DNA of 57,183 bases from Bacteroidales bacterium UBA5833 (lineage in GTDB: Bacteria > Bacteroidota > Bacteroidia > Bacteroidales > Lentimicrobiaceae), in assembly GCA_002433025.1 (NCBI GenBank), contig DJGZ01000075.1, forward strand, positions 1 through 57,183, read 5' to 3'. The position numbers and the translations under genes are program-made. Shown in pieces: positions 52,556 through 57,183 of this stretch (within the stretch, counting starts at the first letter, position 1; every line of letters begins with the position of its first letter). Below the pieces are notes generated by a model that saw nothing but the letters and a program-made list of their open reading frames with translations, did no database searches and had not been told where the DNA came from.

Positions 52556-55500
52556 TTAGTTAAAAAGATACTTGACACCGATTAATGCGTACCAGCATTG
52601 ACCCAATGAGTAACTTTTGGTGAATGTTTCGGTATTACCATTGATTGAAGAGGGAGTGGAGAATGTAGCAAAGCCCTCAGCGTCAACACCTTCGTATCTA
52701 AGGATACGGGCTTCGGAACCAATTTCCGGATTCAGATATTTAGCTACACCCCAATTGGAGTTGAAGAGGTTCATTACGTTTTTGATATCAAAACTAAGTT
52801 GCAGTTTGTGTTGATAATTGTTTGTTTTAATAGCAAAATCATGTTTGTAGCTGAAGTCGATGCGATGTACCCAGGGAGAGTAAACGCTATAAGCTTCTGC
52901 ATACTTGCCTTGTTGGTTTTTCAAATAGTCATTGGCATGCACATAGTCCATAAAGCGGGTTTTGTCATCTTCCGAAACAAAGCGGAATTCGTTGTTTGCA
53001 ACTTCATCATCAGTTGGAACATAGATTGCATCGTAGTTGTAGCCGTCGCTATTGATATCATTAACCATCATATATGAGTAGTTAGCTCCCCCGCGCCATG
53101 CTTCATAGATAAAGCTATAGTGGTTGCCGCTCTTGTCGTGGGCAGTAAGAAATGCCACAAGACGATCGGGCGTGTTGTATTGAGAGTTGTGCAACTTAAT
53201 GTTGTTAGGGCCTTCTACTGTTGGAACGTATGTAAATGCAGATTCTGCAGCAGATCCCGGCATGCCTGTTACATCTTTGGTAATAGAATGCGTATATGAT
53301 GCCATCACGCTAAACCAATCCGCAGGTTGAGCATTAATTATAATGTTGCCTGACCAGCCATAGCCACGGCTTGTGTTTTCCAATACGAATGCCTTTGTAC
53401 CTGTACGATAACCGTCAGGATAAATCGGACGATTGTCAACACCGTTGAAACGTGCGAAACCACCTACAGTTGGAATACTCCAGTCAGAAATCGAAACACC
53501 GTTGACCGTTTTATTGAAGATTCCTTCCACCGTTACAGAGAATGGGAAAGATGTCGGGAGTGCGTAGTCAACAGCAAGTGATGTTTTCCATACTTGAGGC
53601 ATTTTGAATTTTGGATCTACAGCCGCAATAGCAGACGGAACTGTTCCATCCTCGGGAGAAATAGTTGAAGGATATCCCAATGATATGAGCTTGTCATAAA
53701 GTGCAGCTATATTTACATTTCCGTTAGCGTCTGTTACCAGTCCTCCGGCAAACTGTGTCATATCAATATACTTGTTGTTTCCATCCACTATGTATTCCCC
53801 GGTATAACCATCAAAAACCTTAGTCTTGGCATTTATTTGTGCCTGATATTGTACCATTCCACCGTTGGTAGGCATATTGGTGAAGAATACAAGGGGCAAA
53901 TTACCCGAGAAAAGACCGGTACCTCCACGAACTTTCAGGCTCTTGTCGCCATAGGTATCCCACACAAAACCGACGCGGGGAGAGAAGATAATATTTGCAT
54001 CAGGCCATTCTCCCGTGTCGATATTGCGACCGGAATAATCAATTTCATAGATAGCATTGTTTGTAATCAGGTCATTATTATTGAAGAAAAGTCCATCTAT
54101 ACGAAGTCCGTATGAAAGTTTGAAGTTATCCCTGACGCTCCAATCATCTTGCCCGTAAATTCCAATTTTGTTTGTTCTTATACGAGCTGCAGGATTTCTC
54201 TCTCCGTCATAACCATAAGTTAAGTTTACAATTTCAGGTGCTGCTCCGTTTAAGAAGTCATCAAGGCTTAAGTAGCGATAGTATCCTGTACCGTTACGCA
54301 TATAAGCATTATCTGCCATCTTATATTCGAAAGCCACTCCACCTACAATTTTATGCTTACCATAATAGAATGTGAGCTCGTCCTTGATATTCAAAACGTT
54401 GTTGTGAACACCATTGTTCCACGTAAATAGTTCATATCCCAAAGACATATAGGCTTGTCCGTCTTTCAATATGTCAATGAAAGGAAATTCGGAAGAAGTC
54501 GATCCGCGGACATCGTCAAGTTTTGAGAAAGTTGCCAAAAATTGATTGGATAAATTATCAGACAGGCGGCTGTTTAAGTCAAAAGAGAATGAATGAACCA
54601 GGTTGTCCATAGAATACATCGAGTTTGCAAACGACATTGAGGCTTGCGACATCCTTGCCTCAGACACACGGGTGCCTCCGTCCATAGAAGTTGCATTGGG
54701 AGATATCCATGAAGTGTTTTTGGTGTAGTTATAGCGTAATGCCAAACGATGTTTTTTGGTGATATTCCAATCTATACGTGCAAGCATTTTGGTGTTGCTT
54801 TCATCGGCTGGGAAATTTGTGTAAGATCCCGTTTCATAACCATATTGATTTCTGACAAAATCAGAAACTGTCTGAAGATCGCTTATTGTAGTGCGAGAGA
54901 TGTAATTGTTTGGATCAGCAACACCGTCAGTTGAAGCCCGCCAACGATTGGCAATTGTTGGCGTTTTTGCCATTTCAGCATTTACGAAGAAGAACAATTT
55001 GTTTTTAATAATCGGACCACCTAATGTTAAACCATAATTTGTATTGCGGTCTTTATCACGCGCTCCTGCTATTTGTTGACCATCAACAGCATCGCCGCGC
55101 AGGTTTTCATTTCTGTGAAAAGTATAAGCACTTCCTTTGAAGGTATTTGTACCGGATTTTGTAATAGCATTTACACCACCACCAATAAAGTTAGTTTGGC
55201 GAACATCATATGGAGCGATTACAACCTGTAATTCTTCGATAGCTTCAATAGAGATCGGGCTGCCTCCACCGGGAAGAGCAGAACTCAAACCGAAGTTATT
55301 GTTGAAATTAGCACCATCCACTGTAAAGTTAGCCGTACGACCATCAGTGCCGGCAAAGCTCATCCCATTGCCACCATAAGGCGAAAGGCGGGTAATGTCT
55401 GTAATGCTGCGACTCACTGTAGGCAAATTTTCTATATCGCTGTTTGTGATATTGGTCACTGCCCCGGTTTTCTCATTAGAGAATTTTGTTCTGGATGCCG

Positions 55501-55888
55501 TAACAACAACTTCATCCAATGAAGTTGATTCTTCTGAGAGTACAACATTCATTTGATAGTTTTCACCTAAACTCAACGTAACGTTACTTTGTGTAAATGC
55601 CCCAAATCCAATGAAAGTAACTTCCACTTTATATGGTCCTCCAACGCGCATACCGTTTAGGTTGAATCGGCCCTCCATGTTGGTGATAGTGCCATAATTT
55701 GTTCCGGAAGGTGTGTGTGTAGCAATCACCGTTGCACCCGGCAGCGTCTCGCCTGATGAACTTGAAACCTTGCCACTCATACTTGATGTAGTCACCTGCC
55801 CCAGTGCAATGGTGCCGCTCAACAGGATTGCAGAAAACATCAGGAAGGTAATCCTGAGTCTACGCAACAATTTGTCTGTTTTTCTCAT
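52556..55888 (-). CDS. Oar-like TonB-dependent outer-membrane receptor
   Basis: A 1110-residue receptor. A signal peptide (about 1-30, 'TIALGQ') is followed by a carboxypeptidase-regulatory-like domain (about 36-115, 'GETLPGATVIATH'), a 'SLDEVVVTASRTK' junction and a plug with 'DGRTANFTVDGANFNNNFGL' and 'GGVNAITKSGTN'. The remainder is the 22-stranded barrel. The 'Oar' type of plug and the absence of SusD mean it is not a standard glycan SusC. The cotranscribed BACON/OB-fold lipoprotein may be its surface partner. The substrate is unknown. Confidence 0.92.
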   Translation of the reverse strand: MRKTDKLLRRLRITFLMFSAILLSGTIALGQVTTSSMSGKVSSSSGETLPGATVIATHTPSGTNYGTITNMEGRFNLNGMRVGGPYKVEVTFIGFGAFTQSNVTLSLGENYQMNVVLSEESTSLDEVVVTASRTKFSNEKTGAVTNITNSDIENLPTVSRSITDITRLSPYGGNGMSFAGTDGRTANFTVDGANFNNNFGLSSALPGGGSPISIEAIEELQVVIAPYDVRQTNFIGGGVNAITKSGTNTFKGSAYTFHRNENLRGDAVDGQQIAGARDKDRNTNYGLTLGGPIIKNKLFFFVNAEMAKTPTIANRWRASTDGVADPNNYISRTTISDLQTVSDFVRNQYGYETGSYTNFPADESNTKMLARIDWNITKKHRLALRYNYTKNTSWISPNATSMDGGTRVSEARMSQASMSFANSMYSMDNLVHSFSFDLNSRLSDNLSNQFLATFSKLDDVRGSTSSEFPFIDILKDGQAYMSLGYELFTWNNGVHNNVLNIKDELTFYYGKHKIVGGVAFEYKMADNAYMRNGTGYYRYLSLDDFLNGAAPEIVNLTYGYDGERNPAARIRTNKIGIYGQDDWSVRDNFKLSYGLRIDGLFFNNNDLITNNAIYEIDYSGRNIDTGEWPDANIIFSPRVGFVWDTYGDKSLKVRGGTGLFSGNLPLVFFTNMPTNGGMVQYQAQINAKTKVFDGYTGEYIVDGNNKYIDMTQFAGGLVTDANGNVNIAALYDKLISLGYPSTISPEDGTVPSAIAAVDPKFKMPQVWKTSLAVDYALPTSFPFSVTVEGIFNKTVNGVSISDWSIPTVGGFARFNGVDNRPIYPDGYRTGTKAFVLENTSRGYGWSGNIIINAQPADWFSVMASYTHSITKDVTGMPGSAAESAFTYVPTVEGPNNIKLHNSQYNTPDRLVAFLTAHDKSGNHYSFIYEAWRGGANYSYMMVNDINSDGYNYDAIYVPTDDEVANNEFRFVSEDDKTRFMDYVHANDYLKNQQGKYAEAYSVYSPWVHRIDFSYKHDFAIKTNNYQHKLQLSFDIKNVMNLFNSNWGVAKYLNPEIGSEARILRYEGVDAEGFATFSTPSSINGNTETFTKSYSLGQCWYALIGVKYLFN

Positions 55889-55979
55889 TGTTTGTTGTTT
55901 TGGTTAGTAAACTGAAAAATTTCAGAATTTGGTTGTGATATTCTTTATGTATGGTGATAAACTGCTTTTATTGAATATC

Positions 55980-56028
55980 TTCCGGGGAGAGAACTAAAAG
56001 GTTTGTGCTGTGAAGCCTTTCCCCGGAA
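55980..56028 (-). other. 5'-leader hairpin of the TonB receptor transcript
   Basis: A perfect 9-bp stem (ttccgggga 55980-55988, tccccggaa 56020-56028) encloses a 31-nt region with a smaller aagg/cctt pairing. It would lie at or near the 5' end of the receptor mRNA. Confidence 0.5.
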
Positions 56029-56036
56029 AAGAACTG

Positions 56037-56044
56037 CAAAATTA
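56037..56044 (-). promoter_or_regulatory. Candidate -7 box of the TonB receptor operon
   Basis: On the minus strand TAATTTTG fits TAnnTTTG. No clear -33 element is seen. Transcription from here would give a leader of about 140 nt that starts with the hairpin at 55980-56028. Confidence 0.4.
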
Positions 56045-56120
56045 TTGATCGCGCGTTCATTCTCAGCAGTCGTCAGGTTAAGTTATCGTTAATTGTTCCT
56101 TCGGTCCCGGTAATTTTAGT

Positions 56121-56915
56121 TTATACTGATTGACTGATGCCGGTAAAACGCCGGATCAGCCTGAGTTTGTGCGTGTACTTGCCTTTTGATCTGTTGAAAA
56201 TGCCGTGGTGGTCAACCTGATCAATCCGAACCTCTCCCGATGCGTGGATGATGGTTCCGCGGCCGGTGAGAATTCCGGTGTGTGTAATCCTGCCTTCATC
56301 ATTATCGAAGAATGCAGCATCGCCGGGAATAACCTCTTCGATGAGGTTGATCAGCTGGCCCTGTGCTGCCTGCTGCCATGCATCTCTTTTGATTTTGATA
56401 CCTTTTTGCTTGAAAACGATCTGGGTTAGTCCTGAGCAGTCGATACCGAAGGGCGAACGTCCGCCCCATAAATATGGTGCTTTAAGGTAGGAGGCCGCTG
56501 TTTCAACAATCTCTTCAGGTTGATGTAAAACAGGGTTTGTGCTATCCCCTTCCGACAGAAAGTATTCTCCTCCTGGCCCGGCAATCCTGCCGTTTGAAAG
56601 CTGAAAAAGCAGACTTCCCTGAACAACAGTGAGGGAAGGTGAGCCGGGAGAGGTAAGGGTAGCGGTAGTGCCTGTAACAACTTTTCTGCTGCTGTGTACG
56701 AGAACCTCCATCGTTTCAGGGCTTAACAATGTAATCTGTTTTTCATCACACCAGCCCTCGTAAGCGTCATGCCTTGAAGTAATTTTTATCCAGCCTTCAT
56801 GGCGCTCGCCGGTATCAACCAGATCGCCGAATAAAAGTTGGTTAACCAATCCTGATGTATCAGAAGGCGCTGATCTTACGGCTACAAGCGAAAGGTAACA
56901 AATACCACCTGTCAT
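56121..56915 (-). CDS. SH3b-NlpC/P60 peptidoglycan peptide hydrolase
   Basis: A 264-residue cysteine peptidase of the NlpC/P60 family, like YkfC and dipeptidyl-peptidase VI. Two SH3b-type segments cover about 5-120 ('AVRSAPSDTSGLVNQLLFGD', 'EGWIKI'). The catalytic domain has Cys160 in 'GIDCSGLTQ', His212 in 'ITHTGIL' and His224 in 'IIHASG'. There is no signal peptide, so it probably works in the cytoplasm on recycled muropeptides, cutting gamma-D-Glu-diamino acid bonds. It stands alone upstream of the TonB receptor operon. Confidence 0.92.
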   Translation of the reverse strand: MTGGICYLSLVAVRSAPSDTSGLVNQLLFGDLVDTGERHEGWIKITSRHDAYEGWCDEKQITLLSPETMEVLVHSSRKVVTGTTATLTSPGSPSLTVVQGSLLFQLSNGRIAGPGGEYFLSEGDSTNPVLHQPEEIVETAASYLKAPYLWGGRSPFGIDCSGLTQIVFKQKGIKIKRDAWQQAAQGQLINLIEEVIPGDAAFFDNDEGRITHTGILTGRGTIIHASGEVRIDQVDHHGIFNRSKGKYTHKLRLIRRFTGISQSV

Positions 56916-57112
56916 CGGGAGTTTCAGAATGAGTTATCCGGGCAAATATATTGAATTATTTGCCGGCTTTTCTAAGAATTAATCAACAGATCGGGCCGGA
57001 TTGTTGAAAACTTTTCCTGCTTTTCCGGTGTGTTGACTTAAAAAGTACCATGCGTGCAAATATTTATGATTAATTATCACTATTGTCCGGGGAAAAGCAT
57101 GAGATTACCTTT

Positions 57113-57126
57113 CGGTGAGCTCACCG
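57113..57126. repeat. Perfect 14-bp palindrome near the window end
   Basis: cggtgagctcaccg reads the same on both strands. It lies in the gene-free stretch after the NlpC/P60 start and could be an operator or part of a repeat cut by the window edge. Confidence 0.4.
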
Positions 57127-57183
57127 CCCCTGGTGGCCCGGTTCTTCGCTAACGCTCATTAAGACTGCAATTTGCGTGTGTTT

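Overview
The window is chromosomal DNA from a member of the Bacteroidota, probably an environmental Bacteroidales lineage. Evidence: promoters of the TTTG-19 nt-TAnnTTTG type, almost no Shine-Dalgarno sequences, type IX secretion (T9SS) C-terminal sorting domains on two secreted proteins, an Oar-like TonB-dependent receptor paired with a BACON/OB-fold lipoprotein, and the tRNA Thr-Tyr-Gly-Thr / tuf / tRNA-Trp / secE / nusG / rplKAJL / rpoBC order.

Layout. 1-3663: the 3' part of a huge repeat-built T9SS-secreted protein. 3766-6414: tRNA-Val and a DPP IV-type peptidase. 6518-8014: rpsU, xerC-like recombinase and hpf. 8238-21524: a long translation/transcription block with five tRNA genes, tuf, secE, nusG, four ribosomal protein genes and rpoBC, with strong intergenic hairpins. 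21610-34163: plus-strand genes for DUF3467, a UPF0316 membrane protein, a DUF134 regulator, a Cys/Met-metabolism PLP enzyme, a patatin/beta-barrel protein, a DUF349 protein, chorismate synthase and an AsmA-like protein (one small minus-strand membrane protein lies among them). From 34241 to 56915 everything is on the minus strand: a solitary GroES, a thioredoxin-glutaredoxin fusion, a CapA phosphatase, an LpxR fusion lipoprotein, a MORN protein, a CrtC/AttH-like T9SS protein, a broken DUF2007 gene, a five-gene catabolic operon, an S9 peptidase, an SDR, the BACON lipoprotein/TonB receptor pair and an NlpC/P60 hydrolase.

The most interesting region is 41570-47138, five tightly packed minus-strand genes in transcription order: a divergent KamA-family radical-SAM aminomutase, 3-oxoacid CoA-transferase subunits A and B (PcaI/PcaJ-like), a glutamate-semialdehyde-aminomutase-like class III aminotransferase, and a PcaF-like thiolase. 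In order they spell a complete route: alpha-amino acid to beta-amino acid, to 3-oxo acid, to 3-oxoacyl-CoA, to acetyl-CoA plus a shortened acyl-CoA. By hand alignment the aminomutase keeps its cluster cysteines, carboxylate-binding Arg and PLP Lys, but the two Asp residues that hold the lysine side chain are Arg and Thr. That argues for an acidic substrate such as 2-aminoadipate or glutamate. I know of no described pathway with this gene set; the substrate is inference.

Other points of note: a DUF2007 gene split by one in-frame TAA; a terminator that overlaps the promoter of the tRNA-tuf cluster; perfect or near-perfect hairpins between tuf and tRNA-Trp, rplL and rpoB, and rpoB and rpoC; and an LpxR barrel fused to a lipoprotein-type N-terminal domain.
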